Below, piece after piece: positions 8,903 through 20,900 of a DNA stretch of 64,000 nucleotides (positions within the stretch are counted from its first letter, which is position 1; each line of letters starts with the position of its first letter). The position numbers and the translations under genes were made by a program. The notes beneath the pieces were generated by a model. The model saw nothing but the letters and a program-made list of their open reading frames with translations, ran no database searches and was not told where the DNA came from. This DNA comes from Owenia fusiformis (Eukaryota; Annelida; Polychaeta; Sabellida; Oweniidae). Where the stretch lies: NCBI GenBank assembly GCA_903813345.2, contig CAIIXF020000005.1:29825375-29889374 (forward strand), given 5' to 3'.

Positions 8903-11900
8903 ATGACCAGTTGTACATGCAGGAATATACCTGTACTGGAAGGCCACGATACAGTGGCCTTAGAAGAAGGTAAGAGAAAGAAACTAGGAAAGTAGATCTA
9001 CAGTGGGGATCATAAAGAATTGCAAAAGCTATGAAAATTACATGCTGTCGCACATGTTATAAATTCTTACCTCAGTGTATTCAGTGCTCTATTTTCTCTG
9101 TCTTAGTAAGTCCAAATATAGTGAATTTGTGTCCCTATTGACAAATAAGAACTTCAAAAGTTGAAGTGGATATTCACATGTATGCCGACTCTTCAAATGT
9201 TGAGGTGATTTTGTCGCCCGATTGGGCCGGAACGGAGAATTGGCTCCCAGAATGCAACATGACACGTGCCAGCTTTCAAAATGCTGTTCCGCCATTTTGA
9301 AACCTGTCATGAGTAAATACGGTTAACTGATGTTGCATTCTGGGAGTCAACCGTCCTTGGATAACAAACATGGCGATTCATGAAAACATTCATTCGATTT
9401 GGTAGGGATTTATCCATTATTTGCAGGTATGAAGCTTTGGATTCATTTATTGTGCTACTTTAGTGAACGGGAATTATTTTTCTACCGCTTGGGAGAGTTT
9501 GAGACACGAAACTTGGAAATTAGCTCATTGTGACAACTTGTGAACGTTGAGTTTTATTTTTGTCCCCCACTGTAGAGGGCTCCCCAAGAGGGGGTAGTGC
9601 GGTCGCTTTTGTCACTTTTAAGATTTCCAAATTCTCACTTTATCACACTTAAAATTTACTTGTCATATTTTGTCAGATTCGTTCCTTTTTAGTCAGTCAA
9701 AGTATTTTATGCACTAAATAGTCTGTTATGTTCCATTGTTTGATTGCTGGTTAGAATAAGTCATCTTAACTAGCATCAATTTACATTCAGAACAAATTAT
9801 CTATTTTTGTCACTCTCAAAAGTCAAAACACTTGTCAGTCCGATAAATGTGCAAAATTGTCACTTGCAAGGATTGATTTGTCACATTTGTTCGTTTTTAA
9901 ATACCCCAAAGTCCCATTTAGTCCCATTTTTAGAGGCCAGGTCGCCTTATCACTTACCCCTTGGGGTGCCCCATCTGGAGTCTAGCCTAGATCTAAACTT
10001 TCAATTTCATTTCATATGATTCCTGGAGATCTGGATCCCTCCGAGAAAAAAACATGGCTTCCCCCTAGATCAGAAATTAGAGCAAATAAACAACAAGGTG
10101 TCAAAGTTATCTATCTATCTATCTAATACACTGTAGTAATATCTAACAAATAATGAAGTCCGGTTACTTAGAAAAAAAGAAAATTCTAAATAATTTTTTT
10201 CCCATGCCAGGGTCTTTGATCAGTGATATTTTATGTTTATTCAACTTTCATTTCATGAGCGGAGCCAAAAAAAGTAAGAAATTTGTGCTTCGAGCTAAAT
10301 ATCTGTGATTTGCAAGTGATCAGGTATCCGTGACACCTCTACTGTTTAGACTCATTAGACAGAATACAGTAGCTGGATTTTTGAGAAATTTCAAATTAGT
10401 GAAAATCAATAGCACTATCAGCAAAATTCAAAATAACAAAAAAAGGAAAAAATATATATTGTTGAAAAGTAGAAACCATATACATGACATATCTGAAGTG
10501 ATCACTAGAAAAACCTCATCATGATACAACTCTCAAATGCTGAGATGAAGCTTTATGCATTTTAGAGAAGAACTTCATGATTATGAACATTTCCTGAAAA
10601 TCGCTAAATGTTCTATTTTTCAGTACCATTCTGGTGTTCTAGCCGTTTAGGGCTTGCTGTTATAATATTCTTTGGATGTCTGCTATTGTATGCAGTGAGG
10701 ATCAACCTCAGTGTTGCCATGGTATGCATGGTCAACCACACAGCTTTAGCCATACAAGACAATCCTCAGGTTAGTAACAATACATGTAGCTTCACTTCAG
10801 TCTTGTCATTGGGATGTACATGTTTCTTGTATAGGAAGGGGAGTCAGGTTATCCCGTTCCCGGACTATAGTCCTGCACTGAGCGCATTCATTTGCCTGTA
10901 CGATTACAACTTGGGAGAATTATCTACGCCCCTTACACTTAAGATACCTACCTCAATGCATTATAGAACTCAAGATGTAACTTCTAATATATTGGAACCG
11001 CCGATTGTCTGGGTATATCGGCAGAACGGGAACATTTCTCTTTTTCATCGAGAGAGATTCCATCACTTTTCAAAATGGCGGTTGGATTTAAAAGGGGAAT
11101 CCCGCGTTTGGCTGTCCCGGATGTAGCCCGGAAGTACCAATATGGAGGAATTTGACGGTTGAAATAAGTTAAATGTTACACGCAAATATTGCGATCAAAA
11201 ACGAAAATGTCTTCGTTCTGCCGATAAACCCAGACAATTGTGGATTCAACTACACGAAAAGAATGCTAAATTACCAAGGAATCTATTGAAGTAGGTATCA
11301 GAAGTGTAAGATGAGTAAAAAATTCTCCCATGTTGTAATCGCACAGGCAAAAGATTGAGATGTTCACAGGACCATAGTCCGGGAACGGGATAAGAGTCAG
11401 GCCCGTAGCCAGGATTTGCCAAGGGGGGTTCAGTTTTCAAAAATTTCCAGGGGGGGTTCACATTTGACAATTTTGGCCCAAATATGGCTAAAATCACTTG
11501 AGAAGTGCTCAAAATGGTGAAAAACTGCATGATTTTGAAAGAATTTTTGGCCAGGGGGGGTTCGCCCGAACCCTGTGAACCCCCCTTGCTACAGGCCTGG
11601 GAGTGCAGAGACTAACATCTCCCTGATGGTGCAAATTTGAGTCATAGCATAGATTTTCTATGTTCTATGATACTTTTCTCATCATTCCTTTGAGGGAGCC
11701 TGAGAGCAATTCATAGTGTATTGATATGGAATTGTACAGTGTACATGAACTTGTAGAATTTACATTTGTCTCTTGTACTGTCTGTAGCCATATAATCCCA
11801 GAATACCAATAAATTTGAAACCTAGATTGGCTATAATCTGGCAAACAGTAGTATACTGCCTAGTATGTTGTCTACTTTATCTAATCAGTTATTAGATGAT

Positions 11901-14900
11901 AAGACACATACATTATCTCCCAATAGTCCAAATACATGTCATGTACTGTTTGCTCTGTTGGTAAGATGAGATTAACTGAAGTAGTTCACAGCTAAATTTT
12001 GAGTGTATTAAAAATGATTTATTGAAGTATTATTTTACTGTGAATTTCAATTTAAATACTTGAACTGCATTTTGTATAATTATTATGTCACCACCAAGAA
12101 GTGGTGACATAGTGTTATGGTCTCCGTTTTTTTGTGGCGGCAGTTGGTGGTTGGCAGTTGGTGATTGACGGGCGGCGGGTGGTGGTGGGCATCTGTAACA
12201 AATTCTTAAAACTTTCAATAAATTAACAAATACTGTCTAGACTGACTTCAATTTTTTCAAATCATCATAAGTTTTCAAAAGTTCAAATCTGACTTAAGAT
12301 TGAACTTATAATATTGTGAGCAACTTGGTGGTGACATTTTGTCATGTTAATGCCTTGTAAAATTATGTCTGTCGGTGAAACCCCTGTAAACATAGTAAAT
12401 TGTGAAACATTTCTCCATTTTAGGTTGTGTTAACGAACCTTACAGCCAATGCAACATATAATGAAGCTAACAACACAATCTCTGATGATGATACACTTGT
12501 ATGCCAGATGGAATCTGGGAATGGTACAACTATGGAAGTAAGTCAGTTTTTATTATGATCCACAGAGCATCAAGGTGTTTTGATAATGTATGTAAAATAT
12601 TTATTGCCCAATGGCAAGATACTGCCATCCTTGCAGCAAGGGTATTTTATATAAATATGTAAAATTTAAGCATAAATGAAGTCTGTTGAAGAAGGATGGC
12701 ATACTGTTAAACCAGTGTATTCCTTTACTCATAGTATCAAAGGTATTTACAGCAGCTTTATTTGATTGTGGTATTGGTGGTATGTAAATATAACTACTCT
12801 TGTTTATTATTGATCTCTAGCTTCACATTACAGTAGTCTGAATAAGGTATCTACTTAACATGATAAACCATGACATCTCATTTCACCTCAGCCATGTTTT
12901 AAGTGAAACAGAAAAATGTGATGAGTTTCAAAATGGTGTCTACTCGCCTTTTGAATATGCTAAGGTTATATTATTCAGATTAATGCAGTGTTAATCTCTT
13001 GTAATATAGTTAGTACTCAATACTATTAACATTTACATATCTTTCAGTGTATAAGGCTAGCCTATTAAACATACATTTAATTAAGGAATAAATAATGATA
13101 GGCCATTCAATATGGTGAAATTCAGCACGAGTTGGACAGAATGTTGTACAAAGCACGAACCGAAGGTGAGTGCATTTGTACTAACATTCTGTCCAACGAG
13201 TGCTGAATTTCACCATATTGAATGGCCTATCATTATTTATTCCGATTCAAACATAAAAATTAGTAAAAGCCGTGTCTGTGGAACGGGCATGAAGGAAGAA
13301 TACGAACAGCTATCCCCGGACAGAGCCCCAGATGTGTAGCTGAGATGTGACGTCACTCAAAACAATGCAAATTGCAGATTGAATAGAGCATGGTCGTGCA
13401 TCTATGGAGAATTAGAGAACGTTCTATATTGGCTATGCTGCATTCTGATTGGTTGAGAAATTCGAATAGAGCACGGTCATGTTTGAATAGTTTTTACTGT
13501 AGCAGTGCTTGAAGTTAAATACATCATAAACTTGACTGTTAAATGAGTGGGTATTAATCAACAGTTTATGAGAAAAACATTTAAAGGTAGAATCAATCAA
13601 TAGAGGAGTTGACATCTTGATTCACAAGGTTTCGATTGTTCCTACCTCTAGACCCAGTGGAAAGCGACGATTGGAGTAAGTGCAAGTTAGAAATACAAAA
13701 TACCCCGATATGGTAGATAGAGCAGTGAACAATATTGGCATTCATGTTGCAGTATTTATCCAGAACTTTGGGGCATGGATTGAGCACATTAATCATGCAA
13801 TCTGGTGATGCCATGTAACTTCTGCAAGATTTAAAGACCCAGTGACCCTTTATGGAACCCACAAAAATTTCAGACCTTTCTCTGAAACATGTGAGAATAT
13901 TAGCCAATTATGTGGGTAATAACTCATATAATAGTTGTTGCAAGGGTTCACTTTTTTGGACCTCCCTGTACACCATTTTATTACCACATTTTAACAAAGT
14001 ACTGTCTTATATAAATAACACAAAAATATGCTACCTACAAGTAGGCAACATATGTGCAATTCTGTGTGGCTACTTGGTACAGCACAAGTAATGCAGATAC
14101 CCTTTTTACCCAATTTCAATCATTTAACATGAATGACCATTTGTGTGCATGTTTTACATTTGACAACCATGTAGTTAAGGCAAATAAAAACTGAAAACAT
14201 ATAATCTTAGGTATAAATAACTAAAATATTAATGTCACCTTGCATGTTTACATACATGTACATGTACTTTAGACATACAACAATTGACATGACTGTTCTT
14301 ACTGCTCTTGAACATAAAGCTTGATACTTTATCTTAGGTGGTTCTATTAGGCAATATGAAAATTAAATGGCTTCTAATGAGAGACTGATGCTATTTTTCA
14401 GGTAACATAACCAATCCCACACAGGGTTTACCACTTTACATCTTTCAATTTTGTTCAGTTTGTATTATTGCATCCTTTTTCAAAATTTAGAGGTGTAGAC
14501 TGTGTGAAATAATGATTACCTGAAAACTATTGGTATGTGACTCAGATGAGAATGTCACTTATGTTTCCACCACAAATTGAAAGTGGCATAATTGGAGATG
14601 ATTTTGACCAATGTTTGGCTTAAATTCATTAAATTAAACTCTCAAAAATCAATCAATCAACACAAGTGCCTTTATCTGCATGTGCAGAGTGCAAGTCGTG
14701 TATATGATTAGTCATATCTAAAATGTCATGTTAAAATTCAAGTTCATGAATGGCCGGGGCTACCTCAAATTCAGGACAGGTTTCAGCCTATTGCTTAGAT
14801 TAAAGTTAACGTATAGCCGTACCATCTCTATCATTGTAGTTAATAGTTATATTATAAATCAATCTTAACTTTTTATATTAATAAATTTTTCTTGTTGAAG

Positions 14901-17900
14901 AAAGATGAATAAATTAGCAAAATATTATTTATTGAAAATCAGTAAAACCTTTCTTGGTGAACACCACTCTCAAGTGAACACCTATCTCTAGTGGACACAC
15001 TCCCTACATACTCAAGTAGCTCTACTAACTTATGTATAAATTACCCTCTCAATAGTGAAGATCTACCAACATTGAATATGTTTTCACTGCAAAAAATGTT
15101 CAATAAAGGTTTTTCTGTATTGATATATAATGAATAACAGTGTAATGCAAGAAAAACAATGCAGCATCTTGATTATTTAGGTTTCATTTGATCCATGTAG
15201 CATATGCTACAATCACCTTGGAAGTAGATGATGGCAATGCAATATACTTAAAAATACAATTGAAGTTCTGCATATTTTATTGATAGATCGAATAATTGAC
15301 CTGAACGTCTATCAACATTTAAGAGCAGTCCTTTCAATGAAATGAATGTGTGATTTGTTATATTTCAAATTTGTGCCAGATATAATATAAATTCAATATG
15401 CTTATGGCATCCAGTGTGGGACAGAAGTCAGCAGGCAAACAGATGGCTAGTTAGCAACTGTTTTGTAATATTTATAATGGCATCCTGATAACATACATTT
15501 AGTAATTAATTACAGGTCATGATGCTCTGCTTTGTAGTACACACTGTATGTATTGTAATATATTGTTTTTAATAAGGCTGAGTAGCATAGGTACTTTGTC
15601 TACTTTACTTAGACGAAGGTATTTGTTAATTGTTTACTTGTATCCTTGTGTGCTTGCATTATACTTGTAGGTAGACATGTTACACAACTAGTACCCCAGT
15701 GAAGGCCAAACACGATGAATGAGTGCTATTGTGCTTTACAGTAACTGTTGACTTATCTTTGTTATGTATAAATGATTTATCATTCTGTTGATTTTTCTCT
15801 TGTGTTATCCATTTATCATCAAGTTGATCTCACAGTCAGTGTACAATTGTATCAGGTGTACAGTATCTGGCAAAAATTTTCAAGATGAAGTCAGTGGTTC
15901 ATTAAAGTCCAACCACTATGGCAGAGTGTCAAGGTTACCGCTATAGCTTGGCCCCTTTTTTGATTCCCGTTTTAGACAACTTTGTGCGTTATGTAATTAT
16001 CCCATCGAACGAAGTTCGGAGGGATATAGGGAACGCCTCCGTCCGTCCGTCCGTACGTACGTACGTACGTCCGTCCGTCTGTCCGTCCGGGCAATAACTC
16101 AAATACCGTTGGCCCGATTTTGTTCATATTTTGTATTTTGTACACATATACCCTATGGGGGTAGAAGTTCTGCTCGAAAGCCGAATTTCAAAATGGCCGC
16201 TCATTTCAAAATGGCGGCCATTTTAGTGCCGATTTTACAGTAATTTAGGTGCAATATGTAAAACTGTAATAGCAATATGTTTTAAATGTAAAAAAATCAT
16301 AAAGGACATTAATAAAGCTGCAAATGTGAATACTATAAACATTGCACACTGTCTAAAGACACTTTTGGTAGAAGGCGGCCATTTTGAAAAATGGCCGCCA
16401 TTTTAACGTATTTTATATAACTCGAAAAGTAGTGGAGCGATTTTGTTCATATTTGGTATGTGAATACTATAAGCATGGCACACGGTCCTGTGACACTTTT
16501 GGTAGAAGGTGGCCATTTTGAAAAAAATTTTGATAAATGGCCGCCATTTTAACGTATTTTACTATAACTCGAAAAGTAGTGAAGCGATTTTGTTCATATT
16601 TGGTATGTGAATACTATAAGCATGGCACACTATCTAATGACACTTTTGGTAGAAGGTGGCCATTTTGAAAAATGGCCGCCATTTTAACATTTTTACTATA
16701 ACTCGAAAAGTAGTGGAGCGATTTTGTTTATATTTGGTATGTGAATACTAAAAGCATGGCACACTGTCTAATGACACTTTTGGTAGAAGGTGGCCATTTT
16801 GGCCCCATTTTAACGTATTTTACTATAACTTGAAAAGTAGTTCAGCGATTTTGTTCATATATTTGGTACGTTTCATATTTTATATGTGAATACTATAAGC
16901 ATGGCACACTGTCTAATGACACTTTGGGTAGTAGGCTGCCATTTTGAAAAATGGCTACCATTTTTACGTTTTTTACTATAACTTGAAAAGTAGTGAAGCG
17001 ATTTTGTTCATATTTGATATGTGAATACTCATGAGCCTTGCACACTGTCTCATGACACTTCGGACAGTAGGCTGCCATTTTAAAAAATGGCTTTCATTTT
17101 CACATTTTTTACTATAACTCGAAAAGTAGTGGAGCGATTTTGTTCATATTTGATATGTGAATACTCTAAGCATGGCACATTGTCTAATAAAACTTTGGGG
17201 AGTAGTCGGCCATTTTGAAAAATGGCCACCATTTTTATGTGTGTTATTTTACAAGTACATGTGTGCAATTTTTCCAAAATTTTATAGGTGGCTACTTAAA
17301 AGCATATTATTTCTTCTGATGACAACTTGGCTAGTGAGCAACCATTTTGAAAATGGTGGCCTTTCTGGTGTGTTGTTTTATGATATTTGCTATATATTTC
17401 GTTTTTAAAAATGCCAGCCATTTCTGTTTGATGGGATTCGCTACGCTTTGGCGTTGCCGTTGTTCTGGTTCTGGGTGATAAACTTACTGGTTCACGATTC
17501 CAAGGCTATGGTGTGTACTTGTATGTCTGTGTACCAGTATACACAAAATACACAGGACAGTACACAGGGTTCCTCCAAGAGCCTCCAAGGAGGGGTTTCT
17601 GGCTGTGTCTTTAAGTGTAAAATACGTAAAATCATATACCCAAACTAATGATTTCAGCAGAATTAATGAAGTGCCTGTTCATGAGTAAAATGTTGATGTC
17701 TCAGTGATAATATGATATGCATTATGCACTATCATACCAAAGTATTTATTAAATATATATTGTATATAATTTCAGGATGGGGACTTTGAATGGTCCAAGG
17801 AGTCCCAAGGCCATCTCTTTGGAGCATTCTTCTATGGCTACATGGTCTCACAATTTCCAGGAGGTTATTTGGCTAAAAAGGTAAAGAAGGTTTTTCATGC

Positions 17901-20900
17901 TTTTATGATATCAAAAGTAGTGACTTATTCTATATTTAATACAATTGTGTAATAGGATCATTAAAATTGGAAATGAATTTTAAAAATTACTTATACTGGC
18001 AAAACGTTCTCAATATAACCTGTGTTTTTTTCCAGTTGGGTGGAAAACGTGTTATGGGAGCCAGTATGTTTATAACTGCTATATGCACATTGATGACACC
18101 TATTGCAGCCCGTGTGAGCTACTTCTTCATTCTAGTTCTGAGAGTCATCCTAGGAATGTGTGGGGTAAGCCAATCAGGATTATTCATATGAAAGAACCGC
18201 AATGAAAATGTTAAGAAATGCTGTCTCAATCCTAGGTTTGAGCATATTATCCTCATTTCATAACTACAATATAGTATTTGCATTATTTGCAGTATATTGG
18301 GGCTCCCAATTAATTGAGACTCCCAATAAATCTTCAGCTTTCAACCAACATACTGTGTTCATCTTAAGGATCAATTTGACCTAGACAGCTGTGAGGTTGA
18401 CTGTTGAAAATGAACAAGCTACCAAACACCAAAACAATGCAATCAGTAAAAGTGATACTTTACCTTATTTTCTTTTCCCCTTGAGTGTATTGTGTTTGGT
18501 CATTCTGGCTCATGGAGTAATGCTCAAAGTGCTAATATTTTGAGAATTCAATGCAGTTTAAAACTTAGTTTTAGAAAAAAACTACAGTTCATTAACCTTA
18601 TCATATTACTCTTTCCCTAAATGTGTCAGTAAGATAATTCTTTTTTAAAATTCTGATCAATAATGTTTGTTTTTATACCTTTTTATACCTTCATGCAAAT
18701 TATCATCAATTATTCATCAGTATATTGATGCAAGGTTAAAAGGTAATACTACTCATATTGACCCTTACTTCCCCAAAAATCTATTTAATTAAAAACCACT
18801 TCAATTTAAAAGTCGATGCATGTTACCCTTAACCAAATGTAATTTTTAAAATCCGTAGTACTAGTGTTGTACATTGATATATTGACATTGTCTTATTACT
18901 CCCATATTATTTCTATTTTAAATATTCCAGGGTGTTGTATTCCCAGCTCTTCACACAGTGTGGGCCAATTGGGCACCTCCCCTGGAAACTACTAAACTAG
19001 TCAGCAACTCATATGCAGGTAAGACATTCATATCTCATATCCCTTATACTACACCAAACCTCTTTTTATCACACCATCGGTGGGATATTGTCGTCATACT
19101 GGTCGTGGTCGTGATCATGGTCGTGATCGTGATCGTCCCGCTTTTTGTCATCGCCGTTTAAGGAAAACTGCTCATCAGATTTTCTCCAAATTCGCAGAGA
19201 TGTCATCGCCATTTCAGAAAATCCGCTCATCGGATTTTTAAATGTTTATGTCAACACCAGAAGTGGTTGTCATATTCTCCAAATTTTTGGTGGTTGGTGT
19301 CTTTAACAAATGGCAGGTAGTGGCTTTTTGTTAAAGAATCACATGTTAGGGATGTATCAAACAAACATCAAAATGTGATATATTATTAAGACGAAATCTA
19401 GACACACGAAAAATGACAAAATTGATATTTGAGCAGGATGTTATTTATCTTCTGCTTACATTATAGCTGTTTCACTACCTAGACATGTGGCACGTCTGTA
19501 ATTGCAAACCACCTGTACCTGCATTACATCTTATACAGATTTCCTGTGTGTCTGATTGATTCCCATAATGTTCGATCATTGAAAAAGTTTGATAATTGTT
19601 CATATCTCATTTTCTATTAGTATTAGCAATTGTTACTACGCTATCACACACTTTAAATTACACATACAACCTTAGTTTGACAGAAAGTACTACAAAGTAT
19701 GTGATTCATTGCCAAACTGGTTACTTTCAAATGTCAGTTGCCATGTCATGGTTAGGGCATCATCCCAAAGAAACATGAATCTATGGAAATATCATAATCA
19801 GACTGCCTGTAGATCTTAACGAGTTCGCTCAAAGGGCAACATTGGTAAAAAAAATTAAAAAGAGCTGTATACATCAAATCAAAAGACAGTATTGTTCTGT
19901 ATCTGAGTTTGAATATTAATACAGAAAACATTTAAAAAAACATATAAAAACATAGTTCTGAAGAGGTTCTCTTGCACTAGTAGGACAAAGGACTCCTTAA
20001 AATTGAATGCGCATAATATTTATCAAAAAAACTTACCAGTAACTAACTCAATTAAAATGGTAACTTTATTTTATTTATGAAAATCAAAGCATACTATGTG
20101 TACAAAGGACAAAGGACTCTTACTTGAAATTGAATGTGCACGATATTTATCAAAAAAAGTAACAGTAACTCAAATAATAACTCCATTTTTATAAAAATCA
20201 AAGTGTTTAATTCTTAAAAAAATTATTTTGTTTATTCCTCCCTAACATTTTAATGTTCTAGGGAAGGGATTAAAAATTGCCACAAAAAGTTACCTGAGAA
20301 TCAAAAGATTTGAGGAAAAACGAGTCATTTTATATCTAGATTCAGATCAAAAAGCTGCTACTTGAATGTGACATCTATAAGTTCAAGTATTTATCTGTCA
20401 GCCTGCATGTTGAGATACTTGTTTAGGGAGAAGATAACATTCTCAGTTACGCTCCATGCCATTTTTTATTAAGAATGCCTACCAGTTTGATTGCTATCAA
20501 AGAAATATGTCAATTTGTTTCCAATTTTAAGAGATAAATCCAACATGCATGTAGCATTCCCAGTCAAAATTTTAATATATTTTGTTATCTATAATGATGT
20601 AAATCAAAAAATGATTAACTTTGTACGTTCAATTGATTCTATGCATTATGTCATATTAGATGCTTGATATGAAATGTCATCCAGGATTTTCAAATATTTT
20701 ACATAATTTTACTTTTTAAGATAGGTATATCAACACACTGGACAGTTTATGAGAAGATTTATTGATAACATGCTTGCACTCATTGACTTACAATGATATT
20801 GATCCTTACAAATTATTCATAAATTCAATACAGACAAGATACATGATAAATTGAACTGTATACACAAATGAAATGAAAAACAAACTGAACTGATCTTTTT

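Noticed and set aside
9089-9310. Minus-strand frame starting near ATGGCGGAACAG
   Set aside because: Interesting start context and promoter motifs, but the peptide shows no domain and no downstream exon in phase could be found; kept only as promoter evidence.
10608-11126. Plus-strand 172-codon frame beginning MFYFSVPFW
   Set aside because: Only 10624-10769 is exon; the rest reads through the donor at 10770 into a MITE. The Met at 10608 lies in the intron before the acceptor.
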